From: Polymyxa betae
Lineage: Eukaryota > Endomyxa > Phytomyxea > Plasmodiophorida > Plasmodiophoridae
NCBI GenBank assembly: GCA_003693705.1
Contig: RBZT01000803.1
Span: 5,698-31,380, forward strand
Direction: 5' to 3'
Length of the DNA: 25,683 nucleotides
How positions within the stretch are numbered: the first letter of the stretch is position 1; the number at the start of each line of letters is the position of its first letter. This document shows, piece by piece, positions 16,746 through 25,664 of this stretch. Below the pieces are notes generated by a model. The model did not search any database and was not told where the DNA came from. It worked only from the letters and a program-made list of their open reading frames with translations. Position numbers and translations under genes: made by a program.

Positions 16746-16930
16746 GCAATCCAACGATTTTATTAGGCCTCATCTAGAAGGCTGTTCAGGAACTCTAAAC
16801 GGTGTTCTTCTTGGAAAGAACAAAAATTTTCACTTCAGTTGGGTTCTTGAGCAGCTTAATGGCTGGAATGAGGTTATACACGCCAATCGCCTGCAAAAAC
16901 GGGGCGGAAAATTTCCAAGGCTGCGGCCAG

Positions 16931-17828
16931 TTAGTCAGGATCGCTCGTCTGCCGACCTTTTAGAAATTCTTTGAACATTTCATTTTCAGCCTCTTGGCTG
17001 TCGTTCAAACGTTCCATTTGAGCGGCGATGCTCTGGACGTCAGAGAATCGGGAACATTTGGCACTAGATGGAATCGCGGCTTTGGAAGAAATCGATCGCT
17101 TCTTCAAAGGTGTATTGACGCAAGGGCTGTTATTCGACTCAGAGCAGTCGTCGTCTGAACTCGTATTAACCGATTCCCCTCCCCCAGTCTGATCGGCAGG
17201 AACAAAACCAGGCTGGCGGGTGTCTTGGACTCTTTGGGGTACTCGTGGCAATGCGCTGGACACAGCCGCTACACCTGTGACAGTGCGGTTTTTGAATGAA
17301 CTTTCCAGCTGTTCAATCAAAAAACGACTCCGTAAACCACGAACGCCTGGCGATGGTGTGCTCCTACAATGTTTCAGCGTTGCAAGATCCTGCATATGTA
17401 ATAAGCACCTTGAAGAACTGATCACAGGACTGCTTATCAGGATTTTCTGGAGTACTGGTGTCGTAATCCCAGCCCCATCCAGATTTGTTTTTTAGAGACG
17501 AATACAAATCGTGCTTGTTTCTTAACTATATATATTTTTTGTGAACAATAACAATGATTATATCCAGTTATATAGCTCACATAACGCAATCGCTCTTGTA
17601 AAGGTTAAGTGCTCGGGAAACACCAAGCTGGGCGAGCTTAGCGATAACGCTCTTCCATGCCTCCGGTTTGAAACCGTTTTGGGACCAATTTCCCAGAACA
17701 TCAGCTTGATATAGCAGCTCGGTAAGCATGATCCCATCGAGGTGCTGCTCAGATGGTTTGAGGTCTGCAGTGCCTCCGACCGATGGTTCAGCATCAGAAA
17801 CGCCCATAATATCGATTAAAAATGCCAC
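16931..17828 (-). pseudogene. Harbinger-3 Myb/SANT-like accessory protein
   Basis: Minus-strand gene facing the transposase. Exon 1 (17581-17828, ATG at 17828) carries a Myb/SANT-like domain: LDGIMLTELLYQADVLGNW and NGFKPEAWKSVIAKLAQLGV. A 60-nt intron (17521-17580) joins it in frame to KHDLYSSLKNKSGWGWDYD, the second half of the domain. The reading then needs a one-frame change near 17390-17408 to reach a Ser-rich linker and a short C-terminal coiled coil (IAAQMERLNDSQEAENEMFK) ending at 16931. In characterised PIF/Harbinger systems this protein is needed with the transposase for excision and insertion. Domain order and tail-to-tail placement match Harbinger-1. Confidence 0.7.
17521..17580 (-). 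other. Predicted spliceosomal intron in the Harbinger-3 SANT gene
   Basis: Donor GTGAGC and acceptor AGTTAAG on the minus strand, 60 nt, AT-rich. Splicing joins SDCV-I to NKHDLYSS in frame and restores the Myb/SANT pattern; unspliced reading stops at 17577-17579. Confidence 0.6.
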
Positions 17829-18053
17829 GCGAGGAGAGATAGAAACAGAAAGAGTGCCAGCGAAAATTTCCTGCGGTCATTTCCGCAGGCAATTACATGC
17901 GGAAACAATTCTCCGGAATTCCGGCGCTGCCTTCGGAATTCCGGTTTCCTCAGTCAACGCTCGCCAAACACTCGAAACGCCGGAAACTCGGAAAATTTTC
18001 CGGCGAAAACTGCGGAATTCTGCAGCTTTCCGGTGCTGCCAAACGAACCATTA

Positions 18054-18272
18054 TACCACCATTCTTCATCAGGGGCGATATTCAGCCGATTAGACCGAGC
18101 ATTTGTTAATCTTGTGACCACACCCCAGCCAGTCCGTGTCCACCATAACGACCTGGTCCACAAACGCATTGATCGTGGATTGTGTCCTAGAACCGGAAAC
18201 AGAGCGTGTTGATGGTCGAGTCTCCGAAATAGAAGAGCTGAATGATGGGGATGGCCTGGGTTGCTTCAGCAA
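18054..18272 (-). pseudogene. Unrecognised minus-strand coding-like sequence, right of Harbinger-3
   Basis: A Ser/Arg-rich stretch leads into TINAFVDQVVMVDTDWLGCG, then one frame over NRLNIAPDEEWWY. If Harbinger-3 and one TTA are removed, DEEWWY runs on in frame into KGEHDIWH from the left flank. It therefore looks like the upstream part of the sequence at 14834-15171. No family recognised; a link to hAT or to another SANT-like gene is only a guess. Confidence 0.3.
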
Positions 18273-18559
18273 ACGATTGAGGTGCCGAGGATGCTGAACC
18301 CGGAGATTGTTGCCAGTTGGGATGGGAATCAGATACTTATGATCGCTCCTAACAGATCGAAATTATACAACAAAGCGTTAACAACCAAGCCTAGCGAATG
18401 ATGGAGTTCTTCAGTATATATAGCTCCTTTTTTTAAATTGTTTTGGACGCCAACATCTTCGATATTTTGAGAAGTTCATTGATTGGAGTCATTGTCAAGG
18501 AAAAAGGCCGTGACAGCAATATCATGTCTAAAGATTAGCTAACCAAAAACGAAATGATT
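18273..18559. other. AT-rich stretch with no recognisable feature
   Basis: Many stops in all frames. I see nothing here beyond a TATATATAG run near 18414. Confidence 0.35.
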
Positions 18560-19480
18560 GTGCAAACACATCCCCTGGCCAGACATTAGGACAGCTCACA
18601 TAGAGCCCAACACCGAGACGAAGCTTAACTTCGACATATAGATCGTTTTAAGGAGTGGAGAATTCAGAAAAGCAGTAAAGAACGTCCAGATGGTGTGGCT
18701 TGATTCGGCGAGACGCAAAGGTTGCGAAAACGAATCCGCAGACTGGTCATCGAAATGACAGGAGCGAAGAAGTCAGAATAATTGGCACCATAATGCTGGG
18801 GAATTCTTGTGCAACAATCCGAGCTCAATATCGTTCCGGTTTCCGGAGGCCCCTATCTTTCGTTTATAAACCCATCTTGGAGACCACTATGCAGATGTCT
18901 TTGGGTGCAGGAACAAGGTCCCAAGTCCGATTGCGCAGATGTTCGGTCTGATTCTTCCAGCATTGCTAAATGCCAGGAGTCAGAACCAGAAGCATTAATA
19001 GCTTGCGGGGAGGATTGCTGCGAGTGCATGATGTCCGAGGTAAACGGACAGAATCTGACAAGGGCACGGGTTCCGAATTCGTCTGGAGCCTAGAGACACG
19101 TCTTCACACTACCTCGTCCATATCTTGTCTGAACGAGGTCGGATTCAAGGTCTTAATTTTTGCAGATGTGCATTCACCGTCGTCGGAATCACGGTCGGTA
19201 ACAACATGTGCCTCATCAAGGGTGGTTTCCGGCGCTTCGACAGCCCCTGATTGCAATTGGATACTTCTTCATGATGTTCAGAGCTGTGCGACGGTTGCCT
19301 TGTCCCCTCCTTCGAAGGAATCGGAAATTGTCTTGAGATCGTATAGTCTGAATAGGAATTCGGATTTTTTTGGGAGATGTGTGGCTAAGGTACCAGAATT
19401 TCTTGTGCGCAAGCAATGCCTTAATCTTCTTCAATTACAAAGAAGCAGCAAAATGTCAGTGATAAGCTTGTAATTATTAT
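18560..19480 (-). pseudogene. Copia pol fragment: integrase/RT linker and RT N-terminus
   Basis: On the minus strand, in shifting frames, FRLYDLKTISDSFEG (linker block) near 19350 is followed by a Glu/Asp/Ser-rich linker. LRNRTWDLVPAPKDICIVVS near 18890-18960 and ARIVAQEFPS near 18800 are then the N-terminal RVT_2 blocks. RIKPHHLDV near 18600 marks the start of the next. There are many stops and shifts. The palm and RNase H do not follow downstream on this strand; comparable domains lie upstream at 19585-20490 instead, so this is a second copy or a rearranged piece. Confidence 0.55.
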
Positions 19481-19584
19481 GGATAGTTTGTCTGTTTTTG
19501 TTACCTAGTAGGGATTATGGGGCGTAACGGTGCCACGCTGTTGAACTTTATGGAACCTGACTGGATGGGTGCTGGATTGGATCT

Positions 19585-20490
19585 CAGCACGCTCCCTCAT
19601 AAAGGCATCCATCTGCGGGATAGCCTGTCGACATGTTTCAAATTTTGGTGTATTTGTAGTCGTCATTACGTCCGCGATCATTTTATCTGTTGGTTTGTAT
19701 TCTACTTGAGCTGGGCACTTGATGAACTTCGCTAGAAATTGGACTTCAATATGTTTGGTCCGATTGTCAGTTTACGATTGCTGCTTATTGAAATGCACCC
19801 ATTGCTGTCATCACAGATTACAGTTGCATATGGAACTGGGAAGCAGAGATCATAAAGTAACTGGTGCACCCGTTTTGCCTCTCGTGGCGCAAAGTGTAAT
19901 GCTATACAGTCTGCTTCGACTGATGACAATGCTGCTGAATCTTGTACTTTCAATTTCCAAGACACAGGGCCCTCTGCCTCCATGACTAAGCATCCATAGG
20001 TTGACCGACGGGTTTCTGGGTCCGCGGCCCAATCAGCATCAGGGTAGCCAACCAGTTGATCTGGCCTCTCGATTGCCCGGAGAAGAGGATCAGGTCTGAG
20101 GTGCCAGCCAAATACAGCAACACACGCTGTGCGGCTTTCCAGTGCTGTCATCCAGGATTGCTGATAAACCGGCACAGTGTTCCGACACCGGTTGTAATAT
20201 CAGTGCGATTGTAATTAAAAAACCAGTTGAGACTGCCGACAAGTTCCGCATATGACAATCGCTGCATGTCAGATGTTTCGCTCTCTGTTTGAGGGCACAT
20301 CCTCGTGCCAAGATAAGCTCCTGGTGATGAGGCGTGTCTGCGGGTTTACAGCCCGACATGACAAACCGGTTGAGTAGGTCGTCCAAACAATCTTTCCGAC
20401 TGACAAAAATCCCTCCAGATGCATCGTTTCTGTGAATGTTCATTCCAAATAAACGATTTGGCGCCACCAGATTTGTGATTTTGTGCCGAC
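19585..20490 (-). pseudogene. Copia RT C-terminus and RNase H fragment
   Basis: The minus strand reads NRLFGMNIHRNDASGGIFVS, DCLDDLLNRFVMSGCKPADT, then RNase H: LVGYPDADWAADPETRRSTY (catalytic Asp), DSAALSSVEADCIAL (Glu) and VICDDSNGCISI. After a stop near 19732 the end domain continues in another frame as CPAQVEYKPTDKMIADVMTT to about 19585. RNase H is well preserved, but the RT palm (YVDD) is absent. In its place, in the same frame, stands a Gypsy-type RT segment. Confidence 0.72.
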
Positions 20491-21090
20491 TTGAACTCGA
20501 AACAGAGTGTTGGCCGAGATTAATGTCGTTGGAGCCGATCGTTATGTCGTCTTGGAACGGGATAATGTGAGAGCAACCATCGAAGAGGATCCGCACGGTT
20601 TTTGTATTACGGCCGAGGCCGGCGTCAAGCAGAAGGGTGCCCTTACAAACGAAAAATGTCGACCACGCCAAGAATATGCCACCTTCTGTGAATGGTCTGG
20701 ATGAATTCGGAGCTGCAGAAAGCTCTGCTCGAGATCGAGACTTGAAAAGACAGAGCGACCGGTAATCGCTTCCAATCCAAATAAGTCACCGACACGAGGC
20801 ATTGGGAATTGCAGTGGGGTTAGCAGTTGATTGAGACCTCTCGGGTGATGCAGACTCTGATGAGGCCTTCGTGCCGTCTACGGGCGTTTTCAGTACTACG
20901 TGTAGCCGGTGATTCCATTGACAGCCTCTAGGCGCGTCCGAGATTTTACAGTCAGCAAGCCAGGCCGATATCTGCTGGACAATGAGAGGTTCTAGAAAAT
21001 TTGTTATGTGGTATAGGCGGATATATTCTGGCGGTGCGTCGCCAGTGTGAGCAGAATTCGTCACAAGCCCGAATGTAAGGTTCCAACACC
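20491..21090 (-). pseudogene. Ty3/Gypsy reverse transcriptase fragment
   Basis: The minus strand shows SAHTGDAPPEYIRLYHI, EPLIVQQISAWLADCKISDA and HVVLKTPVDG. After a shift it reads RGLNQLLTPLQFPMPRVGDL and VFSSLDLEQSFLQLRIHPDH, SFVRAPFCLTPASAV. These are the fingers and palm of a Gypsy RT. A further shift leads to RILFDGCSHIIPFQDDITIG, where FQDD stands for the usual YLDD. The segment stops near 20490 and passes without a stop into Copia RT sequence. Beyond 21090 the upstream sequence is a pogo-like transposase, so both ends are truncated. Confidence 0.72.
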
Positions 21091-21401
21091 TGTCGAACAA
21101 TCATGGTAGAAACCTGGAGCACAAATGTCTTTTTTACCTTTTCGATCCATTGGATCATCATCTTTTCGTCCATCCAGGCCTTATCCTGGCAAGCATAAAC
21201 TGCACCTCCTGGAAAAGATGAGAAGGATCGAGCAATTGAACCTGAAGATTTGCCCTTGAAAATTATCATTGGAGGAAGAAGGTTGCCATTCGCTGTCACA
21301 CTAACGCCAACGATAACGCGTAAAGTCGAGTCTGTACGTGAGCGAATGTTAACAGTTCGTTCTTTAATACAATGTAGTGCGGGGATCCATTGAAAAGAAT
21401 A
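21090..21401 (-). pseudogene. Pogo-like (DDE_1) transposase, part downstream of the MITE
   Basis: The minus strand continues FFSMDPRTTLY, a stop, then KERTVNIRSRTDSTLRVIVG and SVTANGNLLPPMIIFKGKSS, GGAVYACQDKAWMDEKMMIQ, WIEKVKKTFVLQVSTMIV. This is the central DDE_1 region of pogo/Tigger transposases (Tc1/mariner superfamily). The usual D-x-x-x-x-H block and the C-terminal third are missing; the sequence changes to Gypsy RT near 21090. Confidence 0.75.
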
Positions 21402-21953
21402 CAGTATTTCCTTTTATTAAGACCCTGCGTTCCTATTTCAGGTTTGAGGGTGTTAATGAATTCCAGGGTCCAGGGTCTTATCAAAAGTACGAAATCGGGA
21501 TTTAGGGTCTTATATTATCAGCAGTTTATAGAATTTTTGCAGACGTCATTTCTCGCAAATTCTTAGTCGTTCTGCAGGAAGGGCGATGCCCGCACCAGGG
21601 AAAAGACGTAGGAAATAAAGACGATGGCTGATCCCTCGGCCACAGGTGCACCATGAAACCCTAACCCTAACCCAGCATAAAACAATGAGACGAGTAGAAA
21701 ACAACGGATCGAACAACTGAGCTCCCCGTAATGTACATCACTTATTGATTAACATCTCCACATCTATGATACAATTTGTTTTTAAAAATAAAACAGCGTT
21801 TTTCTTCTGTTAAGACCCTGGAACTGAACAAAATCACGCCTTCATTTTATTAAGACCCTGAAAGTAGTGATGAATCAGGGTTGAGGGTGTTAAACCTCAC
21901 AATCCAGGGTTTAGGGCTATTAGTAAAAATTCCGATCACAAAAGGAAATACTG
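21402..21953. mobile_element. Tc1/mariner-type MITE with telomere-like internal repeats, inside the pogo element
   Basis: A 552-bp insert with 14-bp exact terminal inverted repeats CAGTATTTCCTTTT (21402-21415, inverted at 21940-21953), flanked by TA on both sides. Removing it and one TA restores the pogo transposase frame (...MDQTPI then FFSMDP...). Inside, TAAGACCCTG recurs (21418, 21811, 21851, and inverted near 21471 and 21501). TTTAGGG and TTGAGGG motifs are frequent, and AAACCCTAACCCTAACCC lies at 21656-21673. No coding capacity. Confidence 0.83.
21656..21673 (+). repeat. Interstitial telomere-type repeat (CCCTAA)x3
   Basis: AAACCCTAACCCTAACCC, three units of a CCCTAA-type telomere motif, in the middle of the MITE at 21402-21953. 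Confidence 0.7.
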
Positions 21954-22534
21954 TATAGGAGTCTGATCCATGATAAGAATTAAACTCTGCTCTGGAAACC
22001 AAGGCAATTGCTGTCGGACGGATTGAATAAAATCCACAACCAATTCACGAGTTTCGGCAGGATTTTGCTGCGCCACATTTGTCCCAACTCTGATTCCATA
22101 ACGATGTTGTTTTTAACCGGCTGACGATTCCAATTCTAACCTCTTCTGATTTCTCCTTAAAGTCCCTGTCAAGGGACTTCGCGTAGAAATCGACCATCCG
22201 CGTCGAAACCGCTGTTTTACACAATTATTTAAAGTTTTTTAAGAGTTAAAATCATAGAGGCAACGTTACCAAATCCACATTCCCGTCTTTTAAAAATGAA
22301 GCTGAAAATGTCTTCTCGGTAATCCTCCAAAATGGACGGTGCACCAAGAAATATTTTTAGCCGAACGAGGAGCAGATTTAATTTTCTCGATATTTCTTCT
22401 CCAGCGAGACATTTGGCCTTGTTGGACGTTGAGACTGGCGCAAACAGCCTTGGCGGACATGCCAGGTTCGCGTTCGTCATAACTTTCAATATATCGAACT
22501 TTTGAGCCGCGATATACGTCTTCCTTTGAGGCAT
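21954..22534 (-). pseudogene. Pogo-like transposase, N-terminal part (HTH, CENP-B-like region, first catalytic Asp)
   Basis: ATG at 22534: MPQRKTYIAAQKFDILKVM is a pogo-type HTH start. A frame shift follows, then GAPSILEDYREDIFSFIFKR and RECGFGNVASMILTLKKL, the CENP-B-like second HTH. Around 22060-21960 another frame reads VVDFIQSVRQQLPWFPE and LILIMDQTPI, where MDQTP stands for the conserved N-x-DET(P) with the first catalytic Asp. The 552-bp MITE interrupts right after this. The gene is intact in order but broken by frameshifts. Confidence 0.72.
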
Positions 22535-22677
22535 GATACCAAATATCGATTGGAATGAGCTGGGTAGGCTGTATCTAGGTAGAGATTAAATTGCGCGCGC
22601 GGACATTGTCCGGGACTTTGTACCCTTCCATCAAGAATCATGTATTTTTGGGGGGTACAAAGTCCCGCACTATACCG
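22535..22677 (-). other. 5' terminus of the pogo-like element, with TA flank
   Basis: On the minus strand the terminus reads CGGTATAGTGCGGGACTTTG at 22677 downward, next to TA at 22678-22679, as expected for a pogo-like end. An inverted copy of the inner half lies at 22611-22625. The opposite end of the element is gone. Confidence 0.5.
22611..22667. repeat. Perfect 15-bp inverted repeat (subterminal hairpin of the pogo element)
   Basis: CGGGACTTTGTACCC (22611-22625) and GGGTACAAAGTCCCG (22653-22667) are exact reverse complements around a 27-nt loop. Confidence 0.85.
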
Positions 22678-22851
22678 TAGTCGGCGGTGTCCCTGATGGC
22701 GCAGCAACTAGATGCTGGATCCAGGTTGACGACTTCTTGTGCGACGCCGGCGCTCTCTATATGGTCTGGAGGATGTGTCGGACCGATCGGCGATTGCTGG
22801 TCGCGGCATCATCGTCACCGGGGCGGCGTTCTTGGCGATACCGCACCGTGA

Positions 22852-23322
22852 GCCCGGGTCGTTTTTGGCGGCATCGGGAACGATTCTGTCACCTCAGCAA
22901 ATGCTCAGCGGTCGCGCTGGAACCATTCAAGCGTCCGCCAGGAAGACCGGCTGGTTTCGTCTGGAAGCTGCTTCGTCGTCGTCGGCGGCCGTGGCTGCGC
23001 ATTCGATGCCATGCAAGGAAGCTTGTTCGTTGCGGGCGGCATTGGGAGCGACGCTGATATTTTTAGCCCGGCCGGCTACCAGTGTCGGGGTCGTTCGACC
23101 GATCCCCAGAATCCCAGTCAGGCCACGGCGGAACTTGGTTTGCACGGCTATGACTGTCAGAGTTTGTGTTTATTTGGAAGTGTTGTAATTGTTACACCGC
23201 CAGGTTTCTGTATTATGGCAGGCGGCGTCGGGAGCGACGCTGGCACTTTCCCCATGATCAGCTGGCGGAGCTGGGCCTACACTGTTGACCGCAGGGCAAC
23301 ACTATCGGCCCAAGCCATGTGA
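22852..23322 (+). CDS. Unidentified repeat protein with GG(I/V)G-x-D units
   Basis: The frame is open from after a TGA at 22849-22851 to the stop at 23320-23322 (156 codons; first ATG only at 23011). It repeats a beta-like unit ending in a double glycine: VVFGGIGNDSVTSA, FVVVGGRGC, SLFVAGGIGSDADIFSPAGY and FCIMAGGVGSDAGTFP, spaced roughly 30-70 residues. The pattern recalls one blade motif of a beta-propeller such as Kelch (hydrophobic run, then GG), but the Kelch Tyr/Trp positions are not clear. The DNA is GC-rich, unlike the adjoining pogo element. It may be a host gene fragment. No start or partner gene is evident. Confidence 0.35.
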   Translation, partial: ARVVFGGIGNDSVTSANAQRSRWNHSSVRQEDRLVSSGSCFVVVGGRGCAFDAMQGSLFVAGGIGSDADIFSPAGYQCRGRSTDPQNPSQATAELGLHGYDCQSLCLFGSVVIVTPPGFCIMAGGVGSDAGTFPMISWRSWAYTVDRRATLSAQAM

Positions 23323-24390
23323 TGAAGGATTACTCTAGACTGCGGCAGCTTCTTGCAGTACGCTGGCCTGGAATCCTAGATTACAACAACGTCCAGCGCT
23401 TTTTAAAGGACGGTTGTTCAAGGGAACTTTGAGGGCCTCTGCGGAGGCATAAAAAGCGTCACCATCTCTGCTGCAATGGAGGATTGCAGGGACGCGATCT
23501 TACTCTACGAAACCTGGATCTATCTGGGCCCCCCTTTTCTACAGCCGCGCCATGCTCTGTTTGTGGCAGAGTTGATCGCTGTCTGCATTGATCTCCAACC
23601 CAACGTGCCCAGAAGCAAGGCGGAGATTAGCCTTCCAGTGCGGCATTCTGACCGGGCGAAGCTTATCTTTCGGTGCTGTCCGTAGAACCGATAGGCCATA
23701 CGGACGACTCGGGCACCACTGCAGTCGGCTTTTATTCCCCCTGCCTCCGCATCACTGGTTACCGCCAGTCGCTGACGACACTGGCTGCGACTATTGATGA
23801 GGTCAGCACAACAAGCGCAAAACCAGTTGTTTTAACATTCTCGGATGCATTGAAATAGGAGAAGATACCGGAGACCGTTACTCAAATGCTCGCTCCGCCG
23901 AGACCACAGCCCGGGTGCAGCAGGACTTCCTGAACTTACGACTGACCCGCTCGCCGCGAAGATGGACATGGCGCTGCCCTGGCGGTATAACCATCGTGGA
24001 TATGCAGGCGATGGCTCGTGGAGTCCCCTGCGTTCTTTACGGTTGTTCACCAACCGGCTGAAACGTAGCATTGTGATCTGATCGATCTCAGCACACGCTG
24101 GATGTATTCCTCGACCCCCAGCCGCTGGTCCTGGTTTCTCAGCGATTTCTCAGTCGGCCGCGTCGAAATGTGCTCCCAGTTGCGGAAGTCGATGGTGCAC
24201 GTTTTGGCATTCTTATGGCGGTTTGTTACGAACTCCTGGACCATCAACTGGATGGTGTAACCCTGACTGACCCGCAACGCTGGACGCTGCAAAAATCCTG
24301 TCTAAGCAGTCTACTCAACCACCTAGCGTGGCGACAGCTACGCGCTGACAGTGCAGTATGCAGGGCTATATGCAAAAATTTTGCTTGATT
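23323..24390 (+). pseudogene. GC-rich coding-like tract, unrecognised, in shifting frames
   Basis: Several plus-strand frames look like folded protein but none is long. 23320-23431 gives MKDYSRLRQLLAVRWPGILD; 23476-23685 gives MEDCRDAILLYETWIYLGPP; 23910-24081 gives MDMALPWRYNHRGYAGDGSW; 24170-24388 gives LPVAEVDGARFGILMAVCYE. The last faintly recalls the region around the catalytic Cys of carbon-nitrogen hydrolases (FG-x-x-x-x-CYE), but I would not assign it. Composition matches the repeat protein just upstream, so both may come from one decayed gene or from one transferred segment. Confidence 0.25.
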
Positions 24391-24660
24391 GTGAGAGATC
24401 AACATCGAATTCCCTGATCTTACAAGTCCGTTTGTTGCAATCATCATACTGGACACGCTTGCGAATCCGGAAATGGTCATCAAGTCGTCTTTCCGAAGAA
24501 AGAACTCGACGCTCAAGGCATACAGCGTTATGGAATCCGTTACTGCTGCCAATGCAATCCGTCATTCTGTTTGGAGACATTATCAAGAGAAACAGGCTTA
24601 TGAGCTGGTGGACTGGGCTCGGAGTAAGTTTAATTGAGCTCAATATTTCAATCTGCGCTC

Positions 24661-25142
24661 TCCCGAATTTTGAAAAAATTCAAATCGGAAGCTGCACAGA
24701 AATGGAATTTCACCAATGGCCATGTCCTGCAAATTTATCCCAACAGTCAAAGATATCCCGGAAAGATTTAGCGAACGAAACATCCAACCTTTTAAAAGCA
24801 CCGAATCAGGCGACAATCTCGAACATTGTCATTCGAAAACGTGCGGCTGATTCCGGAATACCAGCCAGGGATCTGGACCTGAAGCGCAGGCGTGTTGTCA
24901 AAAACCGCATCTCAGCTCATATTGAGCTTGACGTGATCTCACGGTACGAACCCCGTGACGTTTTCAATAGGGATGAGGCCGGCAATTTTTACTGCGTGGT
25001 CCCTGATCGGACAATTGCCTCACTTCAGCTTGAAGGCATGAAGAATGTCCACAAGAGAATGGCAGTTGCGTTTTGCCTCAACGCTGATGGGACCGAAAAA
25101 ATAGAGTTGTTCTTTATCGGCCATTATCTAATGGCAAGATGA
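24661..25142 (+). pseudogene. Second pogo/Tigger-like (DDE_1) transposase fragment
   Basis: Part of a longer open frame (from 24351); only the C-terminal ~160 codons are convincing. NLSQQSKISRKDLANET and APNQATISNIVIRKRA form the HTH region; KRRRVVKNR precedes a shortened middle. The DDE_1 start follows: RDVFNRDEAGNFYCVVPDRT (first catalytic Asp in N-R-DEA) and KRMAVAFCLNADGTEKIELF, FIGHYLMAR. It stops at TGA 25140-25142, just where the P-R-x-F block should follow. It is clearly a different lineage from the minus-strand pogo element (CLNADGTEK here, SVTANGNLLPP there). No second Asp or C-terminus is found in the remaining 540 bp. Confidence 0.65.
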
Positions 25143-25361
25143 TTAAAAAGGCTTCCTGACAGCAACTTGGGTTCTATTATGTTATGCAGTTCCTGGAACT
25201 GACAATCAGACAACGGGAAACTATTAATGTATAGTTCGTATTCTAATCGATTGGACGTGTGTGTCTTCTTTCGTCTAGGTTGTTCGGACTCCGAAAAGAT
25301 TAAGAGTCCCATACTCAATTAACGAGATGGGCAAACAAGATGAGCTTGTAGACAGGTTTGA

Positions 25362-25664
25362 TTGCAAAAACTTCAATTGCTGTTCGCGCAGGATGGCCAA
25401 GACCTGGGTGAAGTCGTTGAAATTGATCCGACAACTCTGGCGTTGAACACAGATCCCCCACTGCAAACGGCTACGACGTCTGAACGCGAAGCTAGCCGCA
25501 TCACAGCACGAGCAGACCTCAAGCCCCTCGCCAAGATAGAGATTAAATGTTTGTCATCACCTGATTCAGCATCTGGAACCGAGATCGACCCCAAAAATGC
25601 TGAAACGCGCGTCAGTGACAGCCTACTTGCAATAACCCAGTCGGGTGATTCTGCTCACACGTGA
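25362..25664 (+). CDS. Hypothetical 100-codon ORF at the window end
   Basis: ATG 25362 to TGA 25662-25664, acidic and Thr/Ser-rich (VVEIDPTTLALNTDPPLQ). No motif is recognised. It could be the tail region of the pogo-like element or chance. Confidence 0.2.
   Translation: MQKLQLLFAQDGQDLGEVVEIDPTTLALNTDPPLQTATTSEREASRITARADLKPLAKIEIKCLSSPDSASGTEIDPKNAETRVSDSLLAITQSGDSAHT

Larger units (their letters stand above)
15213..18050. mobile_element. PIF/Harbinger transposon 3
   Basis: A 2838-bp element. The ends are GGGCTCGTTTGGCAACCAC on the left and, reverse complemented on the right, TGGTTCGTTTGGCAGCACC, the G-rich/GTTTGG type common in PIF/Harbinger. TTA is duplicated on both sides (15210-15212 and 18051-18053), the canonical target. 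Subterminal regions are crowded with GGAA/TTCC and GGAATTCCGG motifs. It holds a plus-strand transposase and a minus-strand Myb/SANT-like gene, tail to tail. Confidence 0.85.

Noticed and set aside
17390-17408. A 19-nt GT..AG segment as an ultra-short intron.
   Set aside because: Far below the two other introns (50 and 60 nt); a one-base indel in a decaying gene explains the frame change equally well. Kept only as a remark.
18090-18272. A hAT transposase segment (STINAFVDQ).
   Set aside because: No BED finger, no hAT C-terminal dimerisation motif and no 8-bp duplication were seen.
18970-19473. A 167-codon plus-strand frame.
   Set aside because: It lies opposite Copia linker/RT motifs on the minus strand and has no recognisable domain.
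24170-24388. A carbon-nitrogen hydrolase (nitrilase/vanin) fragment, from VDGARFGILMAVCYE.
   Set aside because: Only one loosely matching motif; the Glu and Lys active-site regions were not found.
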